Shown here one piece after another: positions 47,004 to 56,737 of a DNA stretch of 64,000 nt. The notes under the pieces were generated by a model. That model saw nothing but the letters and a program-made list of their open reading frames with translations, searched no databases and had not been told where the DNA came from. The stretch is from contig CANQDA010000001.1 of NCBI GenBank assembly GCA_947591155.1, positions 224,494 through 288,493 on the forward strand, written 5' to 3'. The DNA comes from an uncultured Lachnospiraceae bacterium (GTDB lineage: Bacteria; Bacillota; Clostridia; Lachnospirales; Lachnospiraceae). A program made the position numbers and the translations under genes. Within the stretch, counting starts at the first letter, position 1, and each line of letters starts with the position of its first letter.

Positions 47004-48344
47004 CTATTTTTTGCCCTGGCGTCCGAACGCCACCGCCCCGCTTATCTTCCCGGCAACCAGACGCAGTCCATATCGGATCAGATACAGCAGCGACGAGGCA
47101 GCCGCGGACATCAGAAAGACCGAGGGCACCACCAGCGGCCAGAACTTCCAGCGCTCAGCGACCACCGGCACATTCGGCACCAGAACGCCGTCGTACACGA
47201 TGCGGTCAAAAATCCAGGAGATCAGGTAAAGTCCCAGTGAAATGCCGGAGATATAGGTCAGAATCTCCTTCACCATCGTCGGCCAGCGCTTCACATTCAG
47301 ATGCAAAAGCAGCGTGAACAAAAGCACAGCCGTGATCAAATTCTCCCCGCCCCAGGTGCTGTTGTTGCCCCAGACGAAATTGCCCCCGTCACTCCGATAA
47401 TAATTGTACCAGCCGAATAAGACCACTACTGCGATCAGCAGGACAAGGTTCAGCCACTTCTTCAGCTTCAGCCCGTATTCTCTCAGATACGCCCCGATAA
47501 AATAATAGGTGATCGGATACATTCCCGTGAAGAATCCCGGAACGATCGGATCATACTTTGTGGAAACAGACGGAGACGCCCACCACCCCGGCGTTCGGAG
47601 ATCAAAGATATTCAGCAGCTTTGGTAGCAGGGTGAGCGCGGCCATCGTGAACACAAGCACTCGCTTTTCTCTCTGACTTTTCAGCCCGTGATAAGCCAGA
47701 TTCAGAAACGGGATCATAAGGAACAGCCCGATATACATCTCGATATACCAGGCGTAATTTGCCGCGTCGAAATCCAGAATGTCCAGGATCGCCGTCTTAA
47801 GCGTCACCTCATAATTCAGCGCAAACTTCTTAAACAGCAGACAGGCGATGCTCGCCAGCAGATAGATTTCGATCGTCTTCCAAAGTCCCTTGTAATATCT
47901 GCGGCTCAGTGTCTTGTTCAGCATCAGATACCCGGTCAATATCATGAACATTGGTACGCAAGTCATAAAAAACGAACGGTACACGCAGAGCCAGAAAATA
48001 TCCGGTCGATTCGTCGGCTCGTAGTAAAAACCGCTGTTAAGAAGAAAATGGACCGAAAGCACGCTGAACACAGCGACACAGCGGATCAGGTCCGCGTTCA
48101 TGTCGCGCTCGCGCGCGCCCTTTCGTCCGGACGAGGCAGTTTCCTGACTCGCCGACAAATGCATGTCCGTTTTCTCTACGTCAATACCCTGCTCTGTCTC
48201 CGACAGTTTGTCCGTCTCCCATACGTCTGTCACTTTCCCGTCTACTCTGTCTGCCGCCTGCATCCAACTCCTGCCTTCTTTCTTCACACATCCACATACA
48301 TTCATCCCACATTTTTCGCTTGCGGATTGACCTTCTCCATCCAT
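47004..48344 (-). CDS. membrane acyltransferase family 3 protein
   Basis: DLIRCVAVFSVLSVHFLLNSGF, multiple TM segments. Confidence 0.85.
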   Translation of the reverse strand: MDGEGQSASEKCGMNVCGCVKKEGRSWMQAADRVDGKVTDVWETDKLSETEQGIDVEKTDMHLSASQETASSGRKGARERDMNADLIRCVAVFSVLSVHFLLNSGFYYEPTNRPDIFWLCVYRSFFMTCVPMFMILTGYLMLNKTLSRRYYKGLWKTIEIYLLASIACLLFKKFALNYEVTLKTAILDILDFDAANYAWYIEMYIGLFLMIPFLNLAYHGLKSQREKRVLVFTMAALTLLPKLLNIFDLRTPGWWASPSVSTKYDPIVPGFFTGMYPITYYFIGAYLREYGLKLKKWLNLVLLIAVVVLFGWYNYYRSDGGNFVWGNNSTWGGENLITAVLLFTLLLHLNVKRWPTMVKEILTYISGISLGLYLISWIFDRIVYDGVLVPNVPVVAERWKFWPLVVPSVFLMSAAASSLLYLIRYGLRLVAGKISGAVAFGRQGKK

Positions 48345-48387
48345 TCATTTCACGATCTTCGATTTCAGATAGATTTTCTCTATCCGC

Positions 48388-49710
48388 TCACCGCACGATC
48401 CTCGCCTTCGGATAGATCTTTGCCATCCGCTCGTCCGGGAAATGTTCGTCGATAAACTCCGCGACCACATTCGGCGCCTCGATTCCGTGCTGCCTCTGTG
48501 AATAGCGCCCGAGCGCCATCGCCGAGATCAGGATATCCCCCGCCATCAGAACGATCAGCACCCAGGTCAGCGCCGGGCCGATCTTCTTCGGAATCTTCTC
48601 GATCCAGTGCGACAGGAAGGGATATGCCCCTTTCACCCAGAACACCGCGACGATCCCCCAGAAAAAGCAGTACAGCAGATTGATCCTGCCGCCCAGATTG
48701 AACGGGATCTTACTGTAATTCCAGAACACTGTCCCGAACACATACTCCGTGAACACGCTGCACACATATTCATAAGTGCCGCCCACGATCGTCCCGTACA
48801 CGAAGATAAAGCGGTCGTTGCGATCCCGATAGCGGTACAAAAACGCGGTCAAAAGCGAACACGCGATGCCCCAGACAATGCTAAATGGTCCGTAGACCAC
48901 GCTGCTGCGGCTCATCCAGGATCCCAGTGAAAATCTGCAAAACACCGTCTCCACGATATCGCCGAAAAACGATCCGATCAGAAACAGCCAGGCCTGCTTG
49001 TAGAAGCCGCAGCCCTCGGCAAATCTGCTCTCCTTCTTCGGTTTCTCCTCCGCCTTCGCCTGCAGGATCTTCTCCGTCTCGATGTTCGGATAGGAACGCT
49101 CCAGCCTTCGCAGCACCGGCCGCGTGATCACATTTCCGAACGACGCAGACACTTTATGCATGTTGCCGGTGACGCCGGACATGCGGTTGATGTAGCTTCG
49201 CCATTTCAGCACGACAGCCAGCGCCCACAAAAGATCAATAAGCAAAAAGCCAAACAGGACATACAAAGCGATCTTTCCGAGCCCTTTTGGTATAAAACGT
49301 ATCAGCCGCAGTATCAGCGGATTACCGACCCACAGCACAAAAAGCGCCGCTGCTCCGAAATAAAGCAGCAACGGCGCCGAGATAAATCCGTGAAATCCGA
49401 TTCGGAACCTCTCATAGCCCCACCATTCCCGGTGGAAAATGCGCGTCAGGATCAGTCCGGTCAGGACCATCAGGCAGGCGCTGATCACGATCGCGCCCAG
49501 GATCAGAAATACCGGCTTACCTTTAAGTTCGCTTAAGAACACGCTGTACGCGATCGCCGAAAACCCGTAGATCGGGCACAGCGGCAGATTCAGCACGCCG
49601 AAATTGACAAGCCGCTTTTGCCTTATGGCCGAGACGACCGTCCCGATACACCAGCCAGCGAGCGAATAGATAAAGAACAGCCAGCCCAGCTCATAATAAT
49701 GGTAATGCAT
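48388..49710 (-). CDS. CmpB-like putative ABC transporter permease (duplicated domain)
   Basis: FFIYSLAGWCIGTVVSAIRQKRLVNFGVLNLPLCPIYGFSA and second related repeat. Confidence 0.75.
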   Translation of the reverse strand: MHYHYYELGWLFFIYSLAGWCIGTVVSAIRQKRLVNFGVLNLPLCPIYGFSAIAYSVFLSELKGKPVFLILGAIVISACLMVLTGLILTRIFHREWWGYERFRIGFHGFISAPLLLYFGAAALFVLWVGNPLILRLIRFIPKGLGKIALYVLFGFLLIDLLWALAVVLKWRSYINRMSGVTGNMHKVSASFGNVITRPVLRRLERSYPNIETEKILQAKAEEKPKKESRFAEGCGFYKQAWLFLIGSFFGDIVETVFCRFSLGSWMSRSSVVYGPFSIVWGIACSLLTAFLYRYRDRNDRFIFVYGTIVGGTYEYVCSVFTEYVFGTVFWNYSKIPFNLGGRINLLYCFFWGIVAVFWVKGAYPFLSHWIEKIPKKIGPALTWVLIVLMAGDILISAMALGRYSQRQHGIEAPNVVAEFIDEHFPDERMAKIYPKARIVR

Positions 49711-49743
49711 AAGTAACGCCCTTTACATATTTCCTACAAAAGA

Positions 49744-49905
49744 TATATTATGCTCCAGAATCTGTCGGTTCTGTCGCTAACTTATCAGGTGAAAGCCTGC
49801 AAGCAGTCTTTCCTGCTGATAAGTTATATTATGCTCCAGAATCTGTCCATTCTGTCGCTAACTTATCAGGTGAAAGCCTGCAAGCAGTCTTTCCTGCTGA
49901 TAAGT
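49744..49905 (+). repeat. two tandem copies of an 81-bp unit, each with a long imperfect hairpin
   Basis: TATATTATGCTCCAGAATCTGTC..AACTTATCAGGTGAAAGCCTGCAAGCAGTCTTTCCTGCTGATAAGT repeated. Confidence 0.85.
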
Positions 49906-49909
49906 TATA

Positions 49910-49925
49910 TTACAGTATACTGTAA
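49910..49925. promoter_or_regulatory. 16-bp perfect palindrome TTACAGTATACTGTAA
   Basis: Perfect dyad after the tandem repeat, downstream of the BceB-like gene. Confidence 0.5.
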
Positions 49926-50033
49926 AAAATGCGTCGCTTTTTGTCAAGTGTTTTCGCTGCGCGTTCTGTTACATGTTCCACTCCGAAACCTGGCGGCCCA
50001 TCGTTTCGCTTTTGCCGGAAATACGCGGTCTTT

Positions 50034-52241
50034 TCAGGCTGTTCCGCTCACGATCCTGTAATACGCTCTGGATGTGGCAAGATATACCAGACCATAGAAG
50101 ACTGCGAACACCAGGAAACATGCCAGCATCACGCAAAGCAGCAGCTTCCCGTCGAGCAGTCCGAGCAGCATCAGGATCTTCTGCACGATCGGGAACGCGA
50201 ACATCGTGTGAACGCAGGAGAGTAAAAGCGGCGTGAGGAACACCGTGAACATCTGCGAGCGGATACTGCCACGGATCTCCCGCTTCGTCATGCCGACCTT
50301 GCGCATGATGCCGAAACGCGCGGCGTCCTCGTAACCTTCGGTGATCTGCTTGTAGTACATGATCAGCACCGTCGCCAGCAGGAACACACTGCCAAGCAGC
50401 ACGCCCAGCACGAACAGACCGCCGTTCAATCCGTAAAACATGGCGCGCTCCCCTTCGCGGTAAGTGACGGTCGTATGCGGAATCTCTTCCGCATTCTCCG
50501 CCTCATACCTGCGATCCCAGAGCTTTTCCCACAGCTCCTTCTGCGCCTTCTCATCCGCGTCGGTATCAAAGCCGTAATAGAAATATCTCGTATCCAGTTC
50601 CCGCCCGAACTGCTCCAGCGCAATCTGCCTTGCGATATCCCCGATCTCATTGCACACGCGAATATCCGGCACAAACACGAACATGCACTTTGCCAGCAGC
50701 GAATAACCGTCTCCATTGTGGGTGAAATGCTCCACCTGGCCTTTCACCTTCCAGTTCCCGCACTCGCGTATCTTAAACGTATCGTAAGGGAACTCACCTT
50801 TCACCATGTATAAAAGCACCTCGTCGTCCGCGAGCGTCTCCTGCGCGCCCATGACACGATTGTAATCCTCAATCGGGACAAAATACAGACCCATGACCTT
50901 CGCCATATCCGCGATCGGGTTCGTCCCCTCCAGATTCGCGTAATTCAGGATCGCCTCATCGTTCTGCATAAACGAATCGACGCCCACATAGCGGTAGGCA
51001 AGCACATTTTCCTGTGTCACGCCGAATTCTTTCGCCGTCTCCTCCGCAAGCGCGGCGACATGCTCCGTCCCCTCATAACCGTCCGAGCGCAGCTCGATCT
51101 GCCTCGGATAACGCGTTATGAGGCTGTCCTCCTCCCCGACATACAGGCAGGTCACGGCGGACACCATGACGAGCACCATTGTGGAGAGCACACAGATCGA
51201 CGCCAGCCCGGCCCCGTTGCGTTTCATGCGGTACATCATCGAGGAAACCGACACGAAATGATTCGCCTTGTAATAATAGCGTTTCCTGCGCTGCAGCACA
51301 CGGCATAGCTTGACGGAGCCGGAAATGAACAGCAGATAGGTCGAGACGATCACCATCGCCACCGCCGCGAAAAAAACGACGAGCGCGCTGATCGGATCCT
51401 CGATCGAGACGGCAATGTAGTAAGCCGCACCCAGCATCGCGAAACCGATGATCGCCAGCAACCAGTTGCCCTTCGGCGGCTTCTCTCCCACCGCCGAGCT
51501 GTGCAGCAGCTCCACCGGCTTCGACCGCCCGAGCGTGAACAGCGCTTTCAGCAGGATCAGCGTAAAGACTGCCAGAAACAGCGCGCAGGTCGTGAACACC
51601 GCGCCCGCATCGACGCTGAAATCCATCGACGCATCGCCCTGAATCACGCGCACGATCCACAGTTCCCCGAGTTTCGAGAACAAAATGCCACAGAACAGCC
51701 CCGCCGCGAGCGAGATAAGCGATACCAGCGCGCTCTCCCAGACAAGCACACGCGCCAGATGGCGCTTCCCCATGCCGAGAATGTTGTAGAGACCGAACTC
51801 CCGCTGTCGGTTCCGCACCAGAAACGAGTTCGTGTAAAACAGAAAGATCACGATAAAGACCAGAAAGACGCCGGAGCCGAGCTGCAGCATCGACTGGAGT
51901 GTGTCGCCCCCACGCATGCCCGCCACATATGGGTCGCGTGAGAGGAACAGAAACAGATAATACATCATCACCATGCCTGCGCAGGTAAGCAGATACGGCA
52001 GGTAGGTGCGGCCGTTCTTCGCGATGCCGCTGAGGGCCAGCCGCAGGTATAAGCTGCCGCGGCGTCCCGACCGTCTGGCGCGAGATCCGCTGAAGCCGCC
52101 GTCCACCCTGCCGGAATTGCCGTTTCCGCGAAGCTCTGCTGCATTGCTGCCTGTTTCGCAATCGATGTTTTTTTGTTCGAACTTACTGACACGTTGTCCG
52201 CCACTGGCTCCGAGCTCCGGTCTGTACGATGATATGCTCAT
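50034..52241 (-). CDS. FtsX-like ABC transporter permease (BceB-type)
   Basis: Long permease with FtsX-like TM pattern; adjacent to BceA-like ATPase and BceRS-like TCS. Confidence 0.87.
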   Translation of the reverse strand: MSISSYRPELGASGGQRVSKFEQKNIDCETGSNAAELRGNGNSGRVDGGFSGSRARRSGRRGSLYLRLALSGIAKNGRTYLPYLLTCAGMVMMYYLFLFLSRDPYVAGMRGGDTLQSMLQLGSGVFLVFIVIFLFYTNSFLVRNRQREFGLYNILGMGKRHLARVLVWESALVSLISLAAGLFCGILFSKLGELWIVRVIQGDASMDFSVDAGAVFTTCALFLAVFTLILLKALFTLGRSKPVELLHSSAVGEKPPKGNWLLAIIGFAMLGAAYYIAVSIEDPISALVVFFAAVAMVIVSTYLLFISGSVKLCRVLQRRKRYYYKANHFVSVSSMMYRMKRNGAGLASICVLSTMVLVMVSAVTCLYVGEEDSLITRYPRQIELRSDGYEGTEHVAALAEETAKEFGVTQENVLAYRYVGVDSFMQNDEAILNYANLEGTNPIADMAKVMGLYFVPIEDYNRVMGAQETLADDEVLLYMVKGEFPYDTFKIRECGNWKVKGQVEHFTHNGDGYSLLAKCMFVFVPDIRVCNEIGDIARQIALEQFGRELDTRYFYYGFDTDADEKAQKELWEKLWDRRYEAENAEEIPHTTVTYREGERAMFYGLNGGLFVLGVLLGSVFLLATVLIMYYKQITEGYEDAARFGIMRKVGMTKREIRGSIRSQMFTVFLTPLLLSCVHTMFAFPIVQKILMLLGLLDGKLLLCVMLACFLVFAVFYGLVYLATSRAYYRIVSGTA

Positions 52242-53002
52242 CTTCGATCACCTCCCGTCGCCAGTATCGTCAGCGTGTCGGAGATCTTCTGATAGAGCTG
52301 CTCGTCCGTGCTCACGCCGCGGTAGATCTGGTGGAATACCTCTCCGTCCTTAATGAAAAGCACCCGCCCCGCATGGCTCGCGGCCTTGACCGAGTGCGTC
52401 ACCATCAGAATCGTCTGCCCCTCCTTGTTGATCGAGGCAAAGAGCCGAAGCAGTTCATCAGTCGCGCGAGAGTCCAGCGCCCCGGTCGGTTCGTCCGCGA
52501 GGATCAGCCTCGGATGCGTGATCAGCGCCCGCGCCACGGCGACGCGCTGCTTCTGCCCGCCTGATATCTCATACGGGTATTTTTTCAAAAGATCGGAGAT
52601 GCCCAGTTTCTTTGCGATCGGCGTAAGCCGCTCCTCCATCTCCCGGTAGTGCATACCCGCGAGCACGAGCGGCAGGAAAATATTGTCCTGAATCGAAAAG
52701 GTGTCGAGCAGGTTGAATTCCTGAAACACGAAGCCCAGATTGTCGCGGCGAAACTGCGCCTTCTCAGCCTCCCGGATATGCGCCAGATCGCGCCCGTCCA
52801 AAAGCACCTGCCCCGCGGTCGGTGTATCGAGCGCCGCGAGGATATTCAGAAGCGTCGTCTTGCCCGAGCCGGACTCACCCATGATCGCCACGTACTCGCC
52901 CTCCTCGACCTTGAACGACACGTTCGCAAGCGCCTGCACCTGGTTCCCGCCGAAGCGCGTCGTGTATATTTTTTTCAGATTGTTGACAGCAAGAATTTCC
53001 AT
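52238..53002 (-). CDS. ABC transporter ATP-binding protein (BceA-type)
   Basis: IMGESGSGKTTLLNILAALD, EISGGQKQRVAVARALI, LILADEPTGALD. Confidence 0.95.
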   Translation of the reverse strand: MEILAVNNLKKIYTTRFGGNQVQALANVSFKVEEGEYVAIMGESGSGKTTLLNILAALDTPTAGQVLLDGRDLAHIREAEKAQFRRDNLGFVFQEFNLLDTFSIQDNIFLPLVLAGMHYREMEERLTPIAKKLGISDLLKKYPYEISGGQKQRVAVARALITHPRLILADEPTGALDSRATDELLRLFASINKEGQTILMVTHSVKAASHAGRVLFIKDGEVFHQIYRGVSTDEQLYQKISDTLTILATGGDRR

Positions 53003-53251
53003 CGCTATGCCTCCCTAAAATACTTGCCAGAAACATCAAAACCGGATAACGCAGGTAAACCGCATCCTGTCTCCATCCACTCGGCTTTATGCTTCCGATA
53101 CAGGCATATTCTATCAGCGGAAAATCCTGTCCGCCATCGAATTAACTTTCATTTTCCTTACATAATTGTAAGGTTGTACAACATGATCCGTCTTTTACCC
53201 GTGATCTGTTTTCACACGCCCGACTGTTCCCAATCTTAAGTGGCCTGTTTA

Positions 53252-54565
53252 TCACTCGACCTCGAGCTCCGCGTTCTTCAAATCAATCCGCACTTCGGTA
53301 CCCTGCCCCGGCGTCGAAGTTATGCCGATCCCATGCCCGAGATTCGCACAGATCCTGCTGCACAGATACATCCCGATCCCGCTCGCTTTCTTGTCGCTTC
53401 GCCCGTTGTCTCCGGTGTAGCCTTTCTCAAAAACGCGTGGCAGATCTTCTGGCACGATCCCGATCCCGGTATCCCGGATGCAAAGTGTCTTCGGCGGTTC
53501 CAACGTGATCGCAATGCCACCCTCATTCGTGTACTTCAACGCATTTGAGAGCAGCTGCTCGATCACAAACAGCAGCCACTTCTCGTCCGTCACGACACGC
53601 GCATCAAGCGGCTCGTACTCCAGATGAAGTTTCTTCTGGATAAAGGTCGACGCATGCCGCCGTACCGCCTGCTTCACGATCTCATCCAGCTCGTATTCGC
53701 GGATCACATAATCGGTCGAATTTGAGTCCAGCCGCAGGTAGCACAGCACCATCTCCACGTACTGCTCGATCCGCCGCAGCTCCTCCCGGAGCGCACGCAT
53801 ATTTGCCTCTGTCTTTCCCTGCTCCTCTTCTGCGTCTGCTCTGTTTGCTTTCCTACAGTTTGAATCACTAAATACATGTTGCTCTTCTCCACTTTCCCGT
53901 CCCAGTCCGACATCTGTTCTGTCTGCCTCCCCGCAAGCTGAATCAGGAGATAAATGTATATTCTCTGCACTGTCCCTGCGCCTTGAAGCCTGTCGCAGTG
54001 ACGAATCCTCCTGCAGCATCAGGCGCATCGCCGCGATCGGCGTCTTGATCTGGTGCGCCCAGACCGTGTAATAGTCGATCATCTCCCGGTAGCGTTGCTC
54101 CATCTTGCCCCGAAGCTCTCTTTGCCCCCGACACAGCAGGTTCAGAAGCTCCTGATAGTCCTCTTCCAGAAGGCCGGAAGGCGCCGGCAAATGTTCCAGA
54201 GCGACGTCCGGGTCGAACGCCAGACCGTCCCGCCGTTCCCTGCGTTCCGAGGCAGCTCCTTGCGTTCCTCCTACATTTGGCTCCTTTTCTGTCTTTGCGT
54301 TTCTCCCTTCGCCCGCTCTTTCGCCCGTCTCGTCCAAAGCTGCGTCCAAAATATCGAGCCGCCGTCTCAGATCCCGATGTCTTATACAGAACTGTCCGTA
54401 GTCTAGTCCCAGAACAATCGCCCCGAAAAAAAACCACAGCGTCGCCACATAAGCGACGGCGGAAACAGGCAGCTGATACAGGGCAAAGATCACGGCCGCG
54501 ATCGCGACGAAAACCACCGCCACTGCGATTCCCTTTCTGTGTATTTCCAAATACGCACGTAACAT
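53252..54565 (-). CDS. BceS-like sensor histidine kinase with insertion in the DHp loop
   Basis: MLRAYLEIHRKGIAVAVVF, WAHQIKTPIAAMRL (H-box), LLSNALKYT, RDTGIGI. Confidence 0.9.
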   Translation of the reverse strand: MLRAYLEIHRKGIAVAVVFVAIAAVIFALYQLPVSAVAYVATLWFFFGAIVLGLDYGQFCIRHRDLRRRLDILDAALDETGERAGEGRNAKTEKEPNVGGTQGAASERRERRDGLAFDPDVALEHLPAPSGLLEEDYQELLNLLCRGQRELRGKMEQRYREMIDYYTVWAHQIKTPIAAMRLMLQEDSSLRQASRRRDSAENIHLSPDSACGEADRTDVGLGRESGEEQHVFSDSNCRKANRADAEEEQGKTEANMRALREELRRIEQYVEMVLCYLRLDSNSTDYVIREYELDEIVKQAVRRHASTFIQKKLHLEYEPLDARVVTDEKWLLFVIEQLLSNALKYTNEGGIAITLEPPKTLCIRDTGIGIVPEDLPRVFEKGYTGDNGRSDKKASGIGMYLCSRICANLGHGIGITSTPGQGTEVRIDLKNAELEVE

Positions 54566-54591
54566 GAATAGCCCTCTGCTTTCTTCTATTA

Positions 54592-55263
54592 TTACCCTAT
54601 CACATACCCAAGTCCTTTTCGCGTTGCGATAAACTCCTCCAGTCCCACATCCGCGAGCTTTTTGCGCAGACGCGTGACGTTGACGGTCAAAGTGTTCTCG
54701 TCCACGAAACTGTCCGTTTCCCAAAGCCGCTGCATCAATGTATCGCGACTCACCACCTGCCCTTTATTCTCCAACAGCATCTGCATAATCCGGTATTCAT
54801 TTCTGCTGAGCTCAATGCGTTCACCCCGGTAACTCAGACTCGCATCCGACAGGTTCAGCACCGCGCCGTCATGTTCCAGCGTTTCAGCCGGACTCGTAAA
54901 ATCGTAGGTTCGTCGCAGAATCGCCTGTATCTTCGCCATCAGCACATTCAAATCGAAGGGTTTCGATATAAAATCATCACCACCCATATTCATCGCCATC
55001 ACGATATTCATGTTGTCTGAGGCTGAGGAGATAAACACGATCGGCACCTTTGATATCTTTCGGATCTCGGCGCACCAGTGATAGCCCCCATAAAACGGCA
55101 GCATGATATCGAGCAGCACCAGATGCGGTTCAAACTCCCTGAATTCGCTCATGATATCCTGAAAATTGCGCGCGCACCGCGTCTCCAGTCCCCACAGGGC
55201 AATCTGCCTTCGCATCGCCTGCGCGATCGCCTCGTCATCCTCCACGATCAGAATTTTGTACAT
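54592..55263 (-). CDS. OmpR-family response regulator (BceR-type)
   Basis: MYKILIVEDDEAIAQ, LVLLDIMLPFYGG, winged-helix C-terminus. Confidence 0.95.
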   Translation of the reverse strand: MYKILIVEDDEAIAQAMRRQIALWGLETRCARNFQDIMSEFREFEPHLVLLDIMLPFYGGYHWCAEIRKISKVPIVFISSASDNMNIVMAMNMGGDDFISKPFDLNVLMAKIQAILRRTYDFTSPAETLEHDGAVLNLSDASLSYRGERIELSRNEYRIMQMLLENKGQVVSRDTLMQRLWETDSFVDENTLTVNVTRLRKKLADVGLEEFIATRKGLGYVIG

Positions 55264-55429
55264 AACGCTTTCCTCTTTTCCCCGCAAATGTCTTGTCTTC
55301 ATCTGATTCCGTCGCGTTCCATTGCGTCGATCAGCTTGTACCATTATAAGAAAAAGCGCGCGAAAATGCAATTCCCCGATACATGACAAAATCCTTACGA
55401 TCAGTCTGTTTCTATCCCCCTTCTTGCTT

Positions 55430-56611
55430 TTATATCTGGGGCTTAAAAAAATTCAAATTATAGAGATAGGCGGCGGAAGAAGGGCGGTACATCCCAGCCA
55501 GACGGTTGTACTCTTCCGCTTTTTTGCTGTCGCCGAGCCGGTAATAGCAGACGCACAGCTGAATGCAGGGCAGATAGCCGTGACTGTCCGCGGACATGAA
55601 GCCGCCGCTTTTGTCATCCTGCGGGAGGGAACGCGCCAACTCAAACCAGAACACCGCTGCCCGGTAATTCTGCGCTTGCATCAGCAGATTCCCGATCTCA
55701 CAACAGATCTCTGCGCGCGGCAGGTCGTAGAAAAAAGACCGAGTGAGGGCTGCGAGCACGTCAGTTACGCATCCGCTCGCATCATCCGATGAATTGACAG
55801 GCAGACTGGTATTCGGACAATCGGATAGGCGCTCAGGCCGATTGTTTTTCGGATCACCTTCTGAACTGGCAGAGAGACGGCCGACTTCCAGCTTGCAGTA
55901 CGCCAGAATCTTGCAGGCTTCGATCTTGTTCTCTATCCAGCCCTGATCGTCATTGAGAAAGTCGTTGAGCACCTGGATCGCGCGTGCATAATGCCTGTGA
56001 TAATACAGCTCTCGTCCGTAGTAAAAGCGGTCGCGTGGCGTGAGCGCTTCGCCCTCCCTGATCTGCCTCTCGTAGATGCGTAGATTTCGGTCGCTGTAAA
56101 AACTTTTGACAGATCGGTGCGTCACGGCTACTCCTTCCGCGTATACGATCCGGCCTGAACAGACGATCGCCTCATGTACACGGCCTTTCCAGATGTGCGG
56201 AACACTCCGACGGACGAGGCGTTCCCGGTAGTAGGAGAAAACCGGATTTCCCTGCTCGTCAAACGCAGTGTTGTAGCGCATCATGACGACGTCCGCGTTT
56301 TCCCAGGCAGATTCCTTCAGGCGAAGGAAAACCGCCCGATCCTGTTCGGTGAAGACATCGTCTGCGTCGAGCCACATGACGAAGTCCATGCCCGCTTTGG
56401 AGAAAGAAAAATTCCGCGCGGCGGCAAAGTCGTCGATCCACGCGAAATCATAGATTTTGTCTGTATAGTGTGCGGCGATCTCTTTCGTCGCGTCGCTGCT
56501 GCCGGTGTCCACGAGGATGATCTCGTCCACTGCGTCCCGGATGCTGTCCAGACAGCGCGCGAGAACTGCTTCCTCATTTTTGGTAATCATGCAAAGACTC
56601 ACCGTCGCCAT
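55430..56611 (-). CDS. glycosyltransferase family 2 protein
   Basis: MATVSLCMITKNEEAVLARCLDSI...DEIILVDTGSSDATKEIA...DFVMWLDADDVF. Confidence 0.92.
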   Translation of the reverse strand: MATVSLCMITKNEEAVLARCLDSIRDAVDEIILVDTGSSDATKEIAAHYTDKIYDFAWIDDFAAARNFSFSKAGMDFVMWLDADDVFTEQDRAVFLRLKESAWENADVVMMRYNTAFDEQGNPVFSYYRERLVRRSVPHIWKGRVHEAIVCSGRIVYAEGVAVTHRSVKSFYSDRNLRIYERQIREGEALTPRDRFYYGRELYYHRHYARAIQVLNDFLNDDQGWIENKIEACKILAYCKLEVGRLSASSEGDPKNNRPERLSDCPNTSLPVNSSDDASGCVTDVLAALTRSFFYDLPRAEICCEIGNLLMQAQNYRAAVFWFELARSLPQDDKSGGFMSADSHGYLPCIQLCVCYYRLGDSKKAEEYNRLAGMYRPSSAAYLYNLNFFKPQI

Positions 56612-56737
56612 GGCAAATCCTCCCCAGACGTTCTCTGTTATGAGAGTATGCAGGGATGCATCGTGAGGTGACAATGGGGAGCAAATCCACACTGTTTTCC
56701 CATAATTCTGTATAAAGGGAAACTTTGTCTGACCCCC

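Noticed and set aside
49750-50061. 103-aa ORF across the 81-bp tandem repeat
   Set aside because: 27-codon period arises from the repeat length being divisible by 3; no promoter/RBS or protein features; hairpin DNA is the better explanation
51073-52161. 362-aa ORF in an alternative minus-strand frame of the BceB-like gene
   Set aside because: Arg/Gly/His-rich out-of-frame reading of a genuine permease
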